A stretch of DNA of 64,000 bases from Clostridium sp. BSD9I1 (GTDB lineage Bacteria; Bacillota; Clostridia; Clostridiales; Clostridiaceae): assembly GCF_900185645.1 (NCBI RefSeq), contig NZ_FYAM01000006.1:348763-412762 (forward strand), given 5' to 3'. The notes beneath the pieces were generated by a model. That model saw only the letters and a program-made list of their open reading frames with translations. It was not told the origin of the DNA and did no database searches. Below are positions 45,797-54,270 of the stretch, piece after piece (position 1 is the stretch's first letter; every line of letters begins with the position of its first letter). The position numbers were made by a program, and so were the translations under genes.

Positions 45797-46498
45797 ATGA
45801 GCAAAATTGTAGGGATTTTAGGAGGAATGGGACCGCAGGCAACTTGTGATTTGTTTAGCAAAATTATAAGCTATACCAATGCTAAAAGTGATCAGGAAAA
45901 CATTCATTTACTTATAGATAATAATGTAGAAATTCCTGATAGAACTAGCTATATTTTAGGGAAAGGGGAAAATCCCATAGTATACATGATAGAAACCGCA
46001 GTAAAGCTGAAAAATGCTGGAGCGGATATGATTATAATGCCCTGTAATACGGCACATTACTTTTATGATAAGTTAACAGAAGCAGTAGAAGTGCCTTTTA
46101 TAAATATGATTGAAGAAGTAGGAAGATATATTTATGAAAGCTATGGTAAGTGCAAAGTTGGACTTTTAGCAACCACGGGAACTTATAAGGGTAAAGTATA
46201 TGAAACCTATTGCGATAAATACAATATAGAAGTTATCTCGCCTGATAATGAGGATAAGAATTATATATTAGATTTAATATATAAAGTTAAAGCAGGATAT
46301 ATGAATTTTAATGTTGAAAAAATAACAGAAATACTAAATAAATTTAAAGGTAATGGCATTAATATAATAATACTTGGATGTACAGAACTTCCTCTGGTAT
46401 TTGATAGTTTGGATAAAGATTTATTTAAGGATTTTAATTTTGTATCATCTACAGATATTTTGGCTAAAAGAACGGTGAATATAGCAAAAGGTATTTAA
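45797..46498 (+). CDS. Aspartate/glutamate racemase family protein, copy 2
   Basis: A 233-residue paralog of the protein at 42043 with the same GILGGMGPQAT start and both catalytic Cys (MPCNTAHYF, LGCTELPL). Differences are spread over the whole length, so the duplication is not very recent. GTTGGGGGAG precedes ATG. It may process a different acidic amino acid in step with the variant symporter. Confidence 0.9.
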   Translation: MSKIVGILGGMGPQATCDLFSKIISYTNAKSDQENIHLLIDNNVEIPDRTSYILGKGENPIVYMIETAVKLKNAGADMIIMPCNTAHYFYDKLTEAVEVPFINMIEEVGRYIYESYGKCKVGLLATTGTYKGKVYETYCDKYNIEVISPDNEDKNYILDLIYKVKAGYMNFNVEKITEILNKFKGNGINIIILGCTELPLVFDSLDKDLFKDFNFVSSTDILAKRTVNIAKGI

Positions 46499-46513
46499 AA
46501 TATAATATCTTAT

Positions 46514-46550
46514 ATTAAAGGAGGACTTTTAAAGAACCTCCTTTATATTT
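46514..46550 (+). terminator. Terminator after racemase copy 2
   Basis: AAAGGAGG at 46517-46524 pairs with CCTCCTTT at 46537-46544 and continues into TATATTTT. Confidence 0.7.
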
Positions 46551-46688
46551 TAAATATTAACAAATTGTTTTCTAAAATATCATGGTAAACTAAACCAAAT
46601 TAAACTAAAATAAGTATTAGGCATTTCTCTTAAAAAGAAAACTTATACTAAAAAATGAAAAGTAATCATAAAAAATTCAAAAAGGGTA

Positions 46689-46717
46689 TTGATAATTAAT
46701 AATAATTATTATATAAT
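46689..46717 (+). promoter_or_regulatory. Promoter with embedded PerR-like box
   Basis: TTGATA (46689-46694) and TATAAT (46712-46717) are 17 bp apart. The spacer holds the perfect 7-1-7 palindrome TAATAATAATTATTA (46697-46711), which fits the PerR consensus TTATAATNATTATAA except for one position per arm. Confidence 0.6.
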
Positions 46718-46831
46718 AATAAATGTAAGTGAGAGAGGCGAAATTAAAATAATAATTAAAAATGATAATAACCCCATAAGATGGGATTAGAAATAAAAAA
46801 TAAATGGATGATTTTAGGGAGGATTTTTATT

Positions 46832-47377
46832 ATGAAAAAATTTGTATGTACAGTATGTGGATATATTCATGAAGGAGAAGCAGCACCAGAAAAGTGCCCA
46901 CAGTGTGGAGTACCAGCAGATAAGTTTATAGAAAAAGTTGAAGGTGATTTTGCTTGGGCAGATGAGCATAAAATTGGAGTTGCAGAAGGCGTTGACCCAG
47001 AGGTTATAGAAGGATTAAGAGCAAACTTCACAGGAGAATGTACAGAAGTTGGAATGTATCTTGCAATGTCAAGACAGGCTGATAGAGAAGGATATCCAGA
47101 AATTGCTGAAGCTTATAAGAGAATAGCTTTTGAAGAAGCAGAACACGCAGCAAAATTTGCTGAGTTACTAGGAGAAGTATTAACAACTAGTACAGAAAAG
47201 AACTTACAGTTAAGACTTGAAGCAGAGCACGGAGCTTGCCAAGGTAAAAAAGACTTAGCAACACTTGCTAAAAAGTTAAACTTAGATGCAATTCATGACA
47301 CAGTACATGAAATGTGCAAGGATGAAGCTAGACATGGAATGGCTTTCAAGGGCTTACTGGGGAGGTATTTTAAATAA
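46832..47377 (+). CDS. Reverse-type rubrerythrin
   Basis: A 181-residue protein with the rubredoxin domain first (C6-x2-C9 and C22-x2-C25) and the ferritin-like di-iron domain second (Glu/His motifs in [11 protein letters not shown] and DEARHG). This reversed order is that of the clostridial H2O2/O2-reducing rubrerythrins. AGGGAGGA precedes ATG 46832, so 17 upstream residues are excluded. A PerR-like promoter box and a good terminator make it a single oxidative-stress gene. Confidence 0.92.
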   Translation: MKKFVCTVCGYIHEGEAAPEKCPQCGVPADKFIEKVEGDFAWADEHKIGVAEGVDPEVIEGLRANFTGECTEVGMYLAMSRQADREGYPEIAEAYKRIAFEEAEHAAKFAELLGEVLTTSTEKNLQLRLEAEHGACQGKKDLATLAKKLNLDAIHDTVHEMCKDEARHGMAFKGLLGRYFK

Positions 47378-47423
47378 GATAAAATCAAGCAATTATAAGA
47401 CTTTTGGCACTATATAGACAACT

Positions 47424-47453
47424 AAAGGATACCCTGACGGGTGTCCTTTTTTG
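47424..47453 (+). terminator. Terminator of the rubrerythrin gene
   Basis: AAAGGATACCC, loop TGAC, GGGTGTCCTTT, then TTTTG. One G:U/A:C type mismatch in the stem. Confidence 0.85.
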
Positions 47454-47553
47454 TTGCAGTGGTTGTATCCAACACTGTACACAACTCATAATACCAACCC
47501 CATACAGAGGTGAACACTGTACAACGCGTACAGCATTGATCCAAAAGCCTTTC

Positions 47554-48370
47554 GTGTCAATTGAATTAATTCAAAAGACCATAGACTACATTGATGAAAA
47601 CATACGGGAAGAAATAACCGTAGATACGCTTGCAAGAATTGCAGGGTTTTCAACTTGCCATTATTATAGAGTATTTAATAGCATGATAGGATTATCAGTC
47701 ATGGAATATATAACAAAGAGAAAACTTCAATTCGCCTTGTATGAGCTGAGTAATGGTAAAAGGATAATCGATATAGCTATGAATTACGGTTTCGAAACCC
47801 ATGCTGGTTTTACAAAGGCATTTAAACGTTACTACGGGTATCCTCCGAATCTGTACCGAATTCATTCACCAGTTGGAGTACCTCAAAAGGTAAACCTTTC
47901 TAAACTGAAAACAAACAAAATGGGAGGCGTTGTTATGCAACCAAAAATTATTGAAAAGCCAACTTTCAAGGTAGTCGGATATGAGTTTAAAAATAACATG
48001 AAAAATACACTACACACACGGGACATCCCTGCATTTTGGGCACAAAGAGGGTTAACCGATGGAACGTGCGAAACTAAACTTTACAAATACTTAAATCCTC
48101 CCAAACATGGTGAGTATTGTATTTGTATAAATGCTGATATTTATTCGGATAATTTTTCATATCTTCTTGGTGATAAGCTGTGTTAGGGCTTGAAACCAGC
48201 CTGTAGCCGTTTGCGTAATCACCCATCTCAGCATCATATCGTGGGTCATTTACTGCCCGTCCAAAATTAATAAGATAAACAGGGATATGGATAAATATCT
48301 GACCTTGATGGATTTTAGAAATGATGAACATCTGGAATATAGTTTGCATAAAGTATACGAGGTGAACTAA
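47554..48370 (+). pseudogene. AraC-family regulator with GyrI-like domain, 3' end broken
   Basis: From about GTG 47554 the frame encodes the two AraC HTH motifs (LARIAGFSTCHYYRVF, IAMNYGFETHAGFTKAF) and the start of a GyrI-like effector domain (KPTFKVVGYEF, FWAQRGL). It stops at 48186 with an unrelated DKLC end, while a further piece of typical C-terminal appearance ends at the TAA 48368-48370 in another frame. The region 48180-48270 between them looks foreign and has a better coding look on the minus strand. The frame is open upstream to 47404 but crosses the rubrerythrin terminator, so that part is not coding. Confidence 0.65.
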
Positions 48371-48392
48371 TTTCATGAGAGGAGTATTAAGT

Positions 48393-49352
48393 ATGCTATA
48401 TCTAAATATCCTTCAAGATATCGGTTTCGGAAACACTCTTACACAAGACGATCTGATAGAGCTGCTTTTGGAGAGGACAACCTTTGAAGAACTTGGATTT
48501 GACCACCTCATAAATGCAGAGTCGGATAGGGTCCAGTCAATTTTCAGCATACTGGATGGTCAAATTGTTAAAAATCCATCTATTACCAAGCTTGATATAG
48601 CAAACGATGGATTAAAGCGTGTACTGCAAGATATAACCAAAAAGGAAATGCCCGTTCAATCAAGCTTTAAGAACGTACAAGAAATACCAAGGGTAACCAC
48701 AGGCTGCACTGCCACTACAACAACAACTACAACCAGTACTACAACCAAAACGACTACTACAAGCACCACCAGTACAACGACTACAACGACTTCAACAGCG
48801 TGTATCAGCCCTTGCCCATGCAGCCTGCTGACAACCTATAACGGAACTTATGACTATGTTGCCGGAGTCATTAACAGCGAGGGTGATCAGTACAATGGAT
48901 GTATTGCAGAACTGTTCGCTGACGTTTGCGGTGATTGCCTCCGTTCTTCGTGCAGTTTAATAAAATACGATATCTATGGTAACGGGAGGCTGTATTATGA
49001 GTTAAACACTGACCCCATGTCATTTGACATCCAGTGTCCTGCTACAGGAGAGATAGTTATAACCGGCAGCGGTTTTGCAGCAGATAGTCTTGGAAATGTG
49101 GCGGGAGCGAGATTTACTTTGACTGCTCAAGATAATTCACTTGATAAATTTCAAATGGTTATTAATGCGGGAGCAGATGTTCTGAATCACAATAGTGGAA
49201 TTATTGAATTGACTGGTCCTAAACAGGGAGACATTATAGTCAGTGATTGCACTTCTGCAGGAGTTGCAAAACTTCATGCGGAGGTGGATTACACTAAACT
49301 GGCAGAGAAAAAAGATAAACTTATTGAGCGTATTAACAAGTTGAACAAATAG
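48393..49352 (+). CDS. Thr-rich protein of unknown family, possible surface/exosporium protein
   Basis: A 319-residue protein in three parts: a helical N-terminal segment (1-100), a low-complexity block of about 34 residues that is nearly all Thr with some Ser (about 102-135), and a Cys-containing beta-rich domain (about 138-290) opening with CISPCPC and containing CGDCLRSSC. It ends in a Lys-rich helix. There is no signal peptide. GAGAGGAG lies 8 nt before ATG 48393, favoured over 48375. GC content is clearly higher than in neighbours. Thr blocks of this kind are often O-glycosylated in spore coat proteins; that is only a suggestion. Confidence 0.65.
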   Translation: MLYLNILQDIGFGNTLTQDDLIELLLERTTFEELGFDHLINAESDRVQSIFSILDGQIVKNPSITKLDIANDGLKRVLQDITKKEMPVQSSFKNVQEIPRVTTGCTATTTTTTTSTTTKTTTTSTTSTTTTTTSTACISPCPCSLLTTYNGTYDYVAGVINSEGDQYNGCIAELFADVCGDCLRSSCSLIKYDIYGNGRLYYELNTDPMSFDIQCPATGEIVITGSGFAADSLGNVAGARFTLTAQDNSLDKFQMVINAGADVLNHNSGIIELTGPKQGDIIVSDCTSAGVAKLHAEVDYTKLAEKKDKLIERINKLNK

Positions 49353-49381
49353 TAACAAGTATGTGTAAGGCATAAAAAAAG

Positions 49382-49441
49382 GTGTGAATGAAATTGTCGA
49401 TAATGATATATAAAGCCTCACCTTGTCAGCTTACATTCACA
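49382..49441. repeat. Inverted repeat around GTGTGAATG/CATTCACA
   Basis: TGTGAATG near 49383-49390 and CATTCACA near 49433-49440 with a long loop, with seven A before the left arm. Could be a minus-strand terminator or a mobile-element end. Confidence 0.35.
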
Positions 49442-49469
49442 ACAATACTAAGTATTTACAATGATATGC

Positions 49470-49695
49470 AAAAAAAGAAGAGGAATACAGGTATTCCTCG
49501 TATGGTATTTATACCGGATATAGGAAAGACTTTGAAGGTATAGTCTGTAAAGCATTTTTGCTTGACCTTTTTGCTAAAGATGAAACAAATGTACGGAGAA
49601 AGTATATAGAGATCGCACAATCTATGAAAGAAATAAGCAATATGTTTGTATCTGGGAGTACGCTCGGAAAGTGTATATTTTTTTGCACGTTATAA
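49470..49695 (+). pseudogene. Y1/REP-type transposase C-terminal remnant
   Basis: The frame from about 49477 reads EEEYRYSSYGIYTG followed by a helical LLDLFAKDETNVRRKYIEI, ending at TAA 49693-49695. The YRxSSYxxYxG block and RRKYIE end are typical of REP-associated tyrosine transposases. The catalytic HUH and Tyr parts are missing. Confidence 0.5.
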
Positions 49696-49699
49696 GGAT

Positions 49700-49829
49700 T
49701 TTTATATCAGAAGCATTATCTTTCCCGATTATCAGGAGGCGTTTCCGAGTGAACTGCTAGCAGAGCTAGGGGTTTATTGCGACACCAATACGAATGGCGG
49801 GTATGTGTTTACCCTCTATTCTCATAATA
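49700..49829 (+). pseudogene. Unidentified gene fragment
   Basis: An open stretch (RYKDFYIRSIIFPDYQEAF, SELLAELGVYCDTNTNGG) runs into the DinB gene's 3' end without start signals. Looks like part of a real protein, family not recognised. Confidence 0.3.
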
Positions 49830-50309
49830 TTATTCATAATTTATGAGATCATCAATCTCACTTAGATGTAACTTAAAATGACGAAGGTAGTCAATAATCA
49901 TTGCTTTTAGAGAGACGGTAGTATTTAATGTAGTGATCCATACGTTATTTAATTTATCAATATTTAAGTTGTTTATCACATGAATAATATGAGTATTGGA
50001 ATATTTACATAACTGAACAAGATTCTGCCATTCTTCCTCCTGATAGTTCTGTATGGAAATCCATCTGTCATTATTACCTAAGTTTGCATAGTCCGGAAAA
50101 ATCATAGGACTTGGTTGATATTGTAAATGTATTATTCTGTGTGTATTGTTTGAGGCGGAATCAACCATATGCCCGACAATCTGTTTAATTGACCTGTTTT
50201 GGCTGTTCCTTCTTACTCTTATCATATCTTCTGGAAGCTGTAGTAATTTTGATTCCCATTCATTAATTAACATCATAAGTTCTTCATTATTTTTCTTAAG
50301 TTCATGCAT
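49830..50309 (-). CDS. DinB/YfiT-superfamily protein
   Basis: A 159-residue four-helix protein of the DinB superfamily. The metal-binding His triad is visible: H47 in VGHMVDSA and two His near 144/148 in HFKLHLSEI. Members are thiol S-transferases (bacillithiol, mycothiol types) or of unknown role. AAAGGAGA stands upstream of ATG. It is a lone gene among remnants. Confidence 0.8.
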   Translation of the reverse strand: MHELKKNNEELMMLINEWESKLLQLPEDMIRVRRNSQNRSIKQIVGHMVDSASNNTHRIIHLQYQPSPMIFPDYANLGNNDRWISIQNYQEEEWQNLVQLCKYSNTHIIHVINNLNIDKLNNVWITTLNTTVSLKAMIIDYLRHFKLHLSEIDDLINYE

Positions 50310-50419
50310 ATAAAATCTCCTTTCGATTCAGATTAAAATAAATAGTTCTAAATGTTAGATAATATGGTATTATATGAGATAAGTTTAGTAAAATTGAAAT
50401 ATTCGAGAAGGAGCTGAAT

Positions 50420-50635
50420 GTGAGATTATTTGAACGCCTGGGTCACAATATCACATTAACACCAGAAGGAAAGAAGCTACTTCCGATTGCTGAATAGATA
50501 TTAAAACTTTCCGATGATGCAGTCAACATGATCGGAAACTCAGATAAACCGAGTGGAACTTTAATAATCGGCGCAGTTGAATCCTTATGTGTGTCTATGT
50601 TACCTAAACTTTTAAAAGCGTATCATTCAAGATAA
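50420..50635 (+). pseudogene. LysR regulator fragment with internal stop
   Basis: Reads RLFERLGHNITLTPEGKKLL, then TAG at 50495-50497, then LSDDAVNMIGNSDKPSGTL and IIGAVESL, which are the linker and the start of an LTTR effector domain. The HTH start and most of the effector domain are absent. Confidence 0.75.
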
Positions 50636-50638
50636 TAA

Positions 50639-50682
50639 AAAAGCAGTTGTAAAAGATTATAATCTTTTACAACTGCTTTTTA
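50639..50682. terminator. Perfect 20-bp terminator hairpin
   Basis: AAAAGCAGTTGTAAAAGATT at 50639-50658 and its exact complement at 50661-50680, loop AT; bidirectional. Confidence 0.85.
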
Positions 50683-50696
50683 TTAATAACTAATTC

Positions 50697-50830
50697 ATCA
50701 GTCGCTAATCTCTAAAATAATTTAGCAATAACTCCTAGAGACTAGCGATTAGGGACTAAGGACTAGAGATTTACTGTAAATTCTAGCCCCCTAATTCTAA
50801 TACCTACCCTAGCTCCTAGTACCTTTGTCC
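50697..50830. repeat. Dispersed CTAG-rich repeat block
   Basis: Several variants of GACTAG, CTAATCTCTA, TCCTAGTACC and GGACTAAGGACTAG are packed in 130 bp. The word CTCCTAGTACCTT recurs at about 59137, and related words at 33918-33957. No coding potential. Confidence 0.6.
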
Positions 50831-50840
50831 TAATTTTTGA

Positions 50841-51173
50841 TTAGTGGCAGCCTGAACAAGTGGAGCATCCATCGCCATAATCACCCTTAAAAAGTGGTTC
50901 CAGTGAAAAACTATCTAGTCCAGTTTCCTCAGCAGATTTCAAAACAAAGCCGCCAAATTCAGCAACTAAGTCTTTATCAATAAGGAAAATCATATTTCCA
51001 ATTTTAACAGCTTCATCATTGTTTTTTGGTTCATCTATAACAAGATTAAAAGATGGGCCTCCACAACCAATACCTGCTAAATTTATTCTAATTGTATCAG
51101 CAACTACATTGTTGTGAAGTAAAAATAATTTAAATTCTTTATAAGCTAAATCGCTCATGGAAAATGCAGCCAT
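50841..51173 (-). CDS. HesB/IscA-like iron-sulfur protein, Cys form
   Basis: A 110-residue HesB-like protein. C37 lies in LAGIGCGGPSFNL, and the C-terminus has CSTCSGCH instead of the standard CGCG end of IscA. It is paralogous over its entire length to the neighbouring 51293-51625 gene, which has TGA at codon 37. A-type iron-sulfur assembly or a redox role is expected for the fold; the particular function of this subgroup is not known. AGGTGACTT region lies before ATG. Confidence 0.85.
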   Translation of the reverse strand: MAAFSMSDLAYKEFKLFLLHNNVVADTIRINLAGIGCGGPSFNLVIDEPKNNDEAVKIGNMIFLIDKDLVAEFGGFVLKSAEETGLDSFSLEPLFKGDYGDGCSTCSGCH

Positions 51174-51251
51174 TTAAGTCACCTCCGATATTTTTGGAAC
51201 TATATATATACTACTAAAATGGTAGAGAAAAGTAAAGAAGCTGAAAATAAA

Positions 51252-51294
51252 TAATTAAAAGGAGTTGAGAAATTAATCTCAACTCCTTTTAATT
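51252..51294 (-). terminator. Terminator of the TGA-containing HesB-like gene
   Basis: ATTAAAAGGAGTTGAGA at 51254-51270 pairs with its complement at 51277-51293; overlaps the stop codon. Confidence 0.8.
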
Positions 51295-51625
51295 AGTGGC
51301 ATCCAGAACAAGTGGAACAGCCATCACCATCATCCTCTTTAAATACTGGGTCAAGTGAAAAGCCATTTAATCCATTTTCCTGACTAGATTTCATAACAAA
51401 ACCACCATACTGATTAACTAAATCCTTATCAACTAGGAAATTCATATCTCCAATTTTAACAACTTCATCATTTGCCTTTTGTTCATCCAGAACAAGGTTA
51501 AAAGATGGGCCTCCTCAGCCAACGCCTGCTAAATGTATTCTGATTGTATCAGAGTTTACATTGTTTTCTTGTAAAAATAACTTGAATTCTTTATAAGCTA
51601 AATCGCTCATAGAAAATGCAGCCAT
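51293..51625 (-). CDS. HesB-like protein with in-frame TGA: candidate selenoprotein
   Basis: Reading through one TGA (51517-51515, codon 37) gives a 110-residue protein the same length as the Cys paralog at 50841, with no other disruption: N-terminus MAAFSMSDLAYKEFKLFL, LAGVG-U-GGPSFNLVLDE around the TGA, and the C-terminus DGCSTCSGCH. TGA stands exactly where the paralog has Cys37. A hairpin with loop TGGAT follows 25 nt after the TGA (51475-51497). HesB-like selenoproteins with this GUGG context are a known bacterial family. Annotators without Sec logic would call it two fragments. selA/selB/selD and tRNA-Sec are not in the window. Confidence 0.82.
51475..51497 (-). promoter_or_regulatory. 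Candidate bacterial SECIS hairpin
   Basis: On the minus strand, CC-TTGTTC pairs with GAACAA-(AA)-GG around loop TGGAT. The loop begins 26 nt after the TGA and has G in its second position, within the rule for bacterial SECIS elements (16-37 nt, a G in the first two loop bases). The Cys paralog has lost this pairing in the same place. Confidence 0.65.
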
Positions 51626-51772
51626 GTAAGTCACCTCCATTATTTTTTAATATAACTATTGAAAGATTTTATGTTATGGGTATAATTGTAGTACATAGAA
51701 TGTATATTTTCAATAGAACGATGATTCTGATTATACTTTAAATATAGTATAAGGGATAGGGGGAATGAGAAA

Positions 51773-52849
51773 ATGTATGCTTGGCAGGAAGAAAGACCTT
51801 TAGTTTTGAAACAATATACCCCAGAGATGTTTTTTAAATACGTGTGTATGCTTATAGGAAAGGAATTTAATGCTGAATTTTATTACATAATGAAAAAGAA
51901 TTCATGCGTACTTAGGATGTTTAAATATATTGTTCAAATAGAAAAAGAAGAAGTGGAAAGACTTCAATATAAGAAGCCATATGCTCTAGATAAATATCTG
52001 CTTGAAGAGTTAAAAAAACAAGGACTTGCCTTTGATATAAACAAAAGCACATATATAAAATGTTGCTACTATGAAGATGAGAAAAAGGAAGTTTATGATA
52101 AAAACAATACGGATTTAAAATTTAGTGAAAAGTTTAATATATCTATTCCAGAAGGAGGGTTGTTTTATCCATGCTGTGGAGAAGACAGCTATGAGCCTCT
52201 TTATTTGTTTATGGATATTATAAGTGAATTCCATTTTGCAGATAGTAATAAGATTATCCTTCCTCATTTAGAATGTGGAGTGAGAAGAACTAGTGAAGAA
52301 AGGAATAGTCTAGAAAATAATATAGGAACATTTAATTCAAAGGATGTTCCTTTTGCAGTAGCTATGTTTAATAATAAAAATTTCGAAACTATGAAATCCT
52401 TAGAAGATAGTCTTTTAATGAACTTGGAATTTATTAAGTTTTCAGATATAAGTAATAAAGAAATATGGAAGACAAAATATGAAAATAATAAGAAAATAGA
52501 AGTGTATACTCATAAATATGATGGTTTTTTAGGGATAATGAGCATAGAAAAAATATCTGTGTTTTATTATAGAGGAAGAAATAACAGAAATAAGAATGCA
52601 GCGTTTAATTGGTTTGAGGAGATAGCTTTTAATACTGCGATTGATAAACTTCAGGATGGAGGAATTATAGTAACAGATGGTATAAATCCTAATGAAAAGG
52701 ATAAAGATAAAAGCGTTATTTGGAATGTTTTATGGAAGGATGAAAATATTAGTTTTAATTATAAAAATAGAAAGTTTAGTTTTATTGGAGAGCTAGGTAG
52801 ATTGCTAAAAGTTTGGAAGGTAGAAAAAATAGTGATGAAAATGGACTAA
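51773..52849 (+). CDS. Unknown protein with methyltransferase-like motif
   Basis: A 358-residue protein I cannot assign. Residues around 130-155 (GLFYPCCGEDSYEPL, ISEFHFADSN) resemble the glycine-rich motif I and acidic motif II of Rossmann methyltransferases, and IIVTDGINPNEKD near 300 could be a later strand. There is no membrane segment. GGGGGA lies 10 nt upstream of the ATG. Alone between the HesB-like genes and the inositol phosphatase gene. Confidence 0.65.
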   Translation: MYAWQEERPLVLKQYTPEMFFKYVCMLIGKEFNAEFYYIMKKNSCVLRMFKYIVQIEKEEVERLQYKKPYALDKYLLEELKKQGLAFDINKSTYIKCCYYEDEKKEVYDKNNTDLKFSEKFNISIPEGGLFYPCCGEDSYEPLYLFMDIISEFHFADSNKIILPHLECGVRRTSEERNSLENNIGTFNSKDVPFAVAMFNNKNFETMKSLEDSLLMNLEFIKFSDISNKEIWKTKYENNKKIEVYTHKYDGFLGIMSIEKISVFYYRGRNNRNKNAAFNWFEEIAFNTAIDKLQDGGIIVTDGINPNEKDKDKSVIWNVLWKDENISFNYKNRKFSFIGELGRLLKVWKVEKIVMKMD

Positions 52850-52932
52850 TACGGTATTATATTATAATATAAATAAATTTAAAGCTTAATAAAAAACTAA
52901 ATTAACTTTATAGTAAGAAAGAGGGAGTTTTT

Positions 52933-53736
52933 GTGAATCTTTATGAGGTACTAGAAAATGTTAAGTTGTGGACAAGAGAAGTTGGAAAACTTCAACTAGA
53001 AAAATATAATTCTAAAATAAAATATACAAGTAAGTCTACTGTTGTAGATATGGTGACTGAAGTAGATATATTATCTGAAAAGATTATTATAGACAAGATA
53101 AAAAGTACTTATCCAAACCATGCTATATTATCTGAGGAAGAAGGAGAAATTAAAAGTGAAAGTGAATATTTATGGGTAATTGATCCTTTAGATGGTACAA
53201 ACAATTATTTGCATGCTTTCCCAATATTTTGTGTATCCATTGCACTTAAAAAGGGAGAGGAAACTATACTTGGAGTTATCTATGTTCCAAGGCTTGACGA
53301 AATGTTTTATGCTATAAAAGGTGAAGGTGCATTTTTAAACGATGAAAAAATTGAAGTAGCTCAAAAGGGAAATTTAGAACAATGCATACTTACTACGGGA
53401 TTCCCTTATGATAAAAAGATATCAAAGCATAATAATGTAAATTTATTTACTAATATAATAACAGAGCTTCAAGGGATAAGAAGAACAGGTAGTGCAGCTT
53501 TTGATTTATGCTGTGTAGCATGCGGAAGAATTGATGGATACTGGGAACTTAAATTAGGACTTTGGGATTTAGCTGCTGGGGCGCTTATAGTGGAAGAAGC
53601 AGGCGGAAAAGTAATGACTTCTTATTTAAACAAAGAAAACGGAGAAATAGGAGTTAATATAATAGCAGGAAATGAAACTGTAGTAGAAAAGGTTCTAGGC
53701 AAGCTAAGTGAAGTAAGCAATTATTTTAATAAATAG
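52933..53736 (+). CDS. Inositol monophosphatase family phosphatase
   Basis: A 267-residue Mg2+-dependent phosphatase with the three metal motifs: EEEGE near 67-71, IDPLDGTNNYLH near 85-96 and WDLAAGALIVEEAGG near 210-225. GTG start, GGGAG five nt upstream. It may act on inositol phosphate, PAP or fructose bisphosphate; the exact substrate is not decided by sequence. Confidence 0.9.
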   Translation: MNLYEVLENVKLWTREVGKLQLEKYNSKIKYTSKSTVVDMVTEVDILSEKIIIDKIKSTYPNHAILSEEEGEIKSESEYLWVIDPLDGTNNYLHAFPIFCVSIALKKGEETILGVIYVPRLDEMFYAIKGEGAFLNDEKIEVAQKGNLEQCILTTGFPYDKKISKHNNVNLFTNIITELQGIRRTGSAAFDLCCVACGRIDGYWELKLGLWDLAAGALIVEEAGGKVMTSYLNKENGEIGVNIIAGNETVVEKVLGKLSEVSNYFNK

Positions 53737-53769
53737 TTTATAGATAAGACTTAAGGGGGATGAGTAGTA

Positions 53770-54270
53770 ATGTTTGATTTAAGTGTTTTTGATAATCTTA
53801 CTCAAAAGCAAAAGTATGAAAGCTTGCTTTCAATGATGGATTCTTTATTAAAGGATGAGACAGACGTAATTACTAATTTAAGTAATGCATCTGCACTTAT
53901 AAAGGCATTAGTTAGTGATGTAAATTGGGCTGGTTTTTATATTATTAAAAATAATGAATTAGTCTTAGGACCTTTTCAGGGGCTCCCAGCATGCAATAGA
54001 ATTCAAATAGGTAAAGGTGTATGTGGAACTTCAGCATTCAAAGGTGAAACAATGCTTGTAAAAGATGTACATAGTTTCCCGGGACATATTGCTTGCGATT
54101 CTCAGTCTAATTCTGAAGTTGTAATACCTTTAAAACAAAATAATAAGGTATATGGAGTGCTTGATTTGGATAGCCCAACAGTGGGGAGATTTAATGAAGA
54201 AGACAAAACGTATTTAGAAAAAGTAGTTGAAATTATAAATAAATATGTAAACTTTGAAGAATTGAATTAA
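53770..54270 (+). CDS. GAF-domain free methionine-(R)-sulfoxide reductase
   Basis: A 166-residue single GAF domain. The three redox cysteines typical of fRMsr are present: C75 in GLPACNRI, C85 in GVCGTSA and C109 in HIACDS. It reduces free methionine-R-sulfoxide with thioredoxin. Follows the phosphatase by 33 nt with AAGGGGGA, so may be in one operon. Confidence 0.88.
   Translation: MFDLSVFDNLTQKQKYESLLSMMDSLLKDETDVITNLSNASALIKALVSDVNWAGFYIIKNNELVLGPFQGLPACNRIQIGKGVCGTSAFKGETMLVKDVHSFPGHIACDSQSNSEVVIPLKQNNKVYGVLDLDSPTVGRFNEEDKTYLEKVVEIINKYVNFEELN

Noticed and set aside
47404..47553. N-terminal extension of the AraC frame
   Set aside because: It crosses the rubrerythrin terminator at 47424-47453 and encodes an atypical Cys/Thr-rich segment without a ribosome site.
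48074..48376. Minus-strand open frame opposite the AraC gene end
   Set aside because: Its middle looks protein-like but no start signal or known family is seen; mentioned only as a possible inserted or inverted piece.
50495..50497. Stop in the LysR remnant as possible recoding
   Set aside because: It is TAG, and both the HTH start and most of the effector domain are missing.
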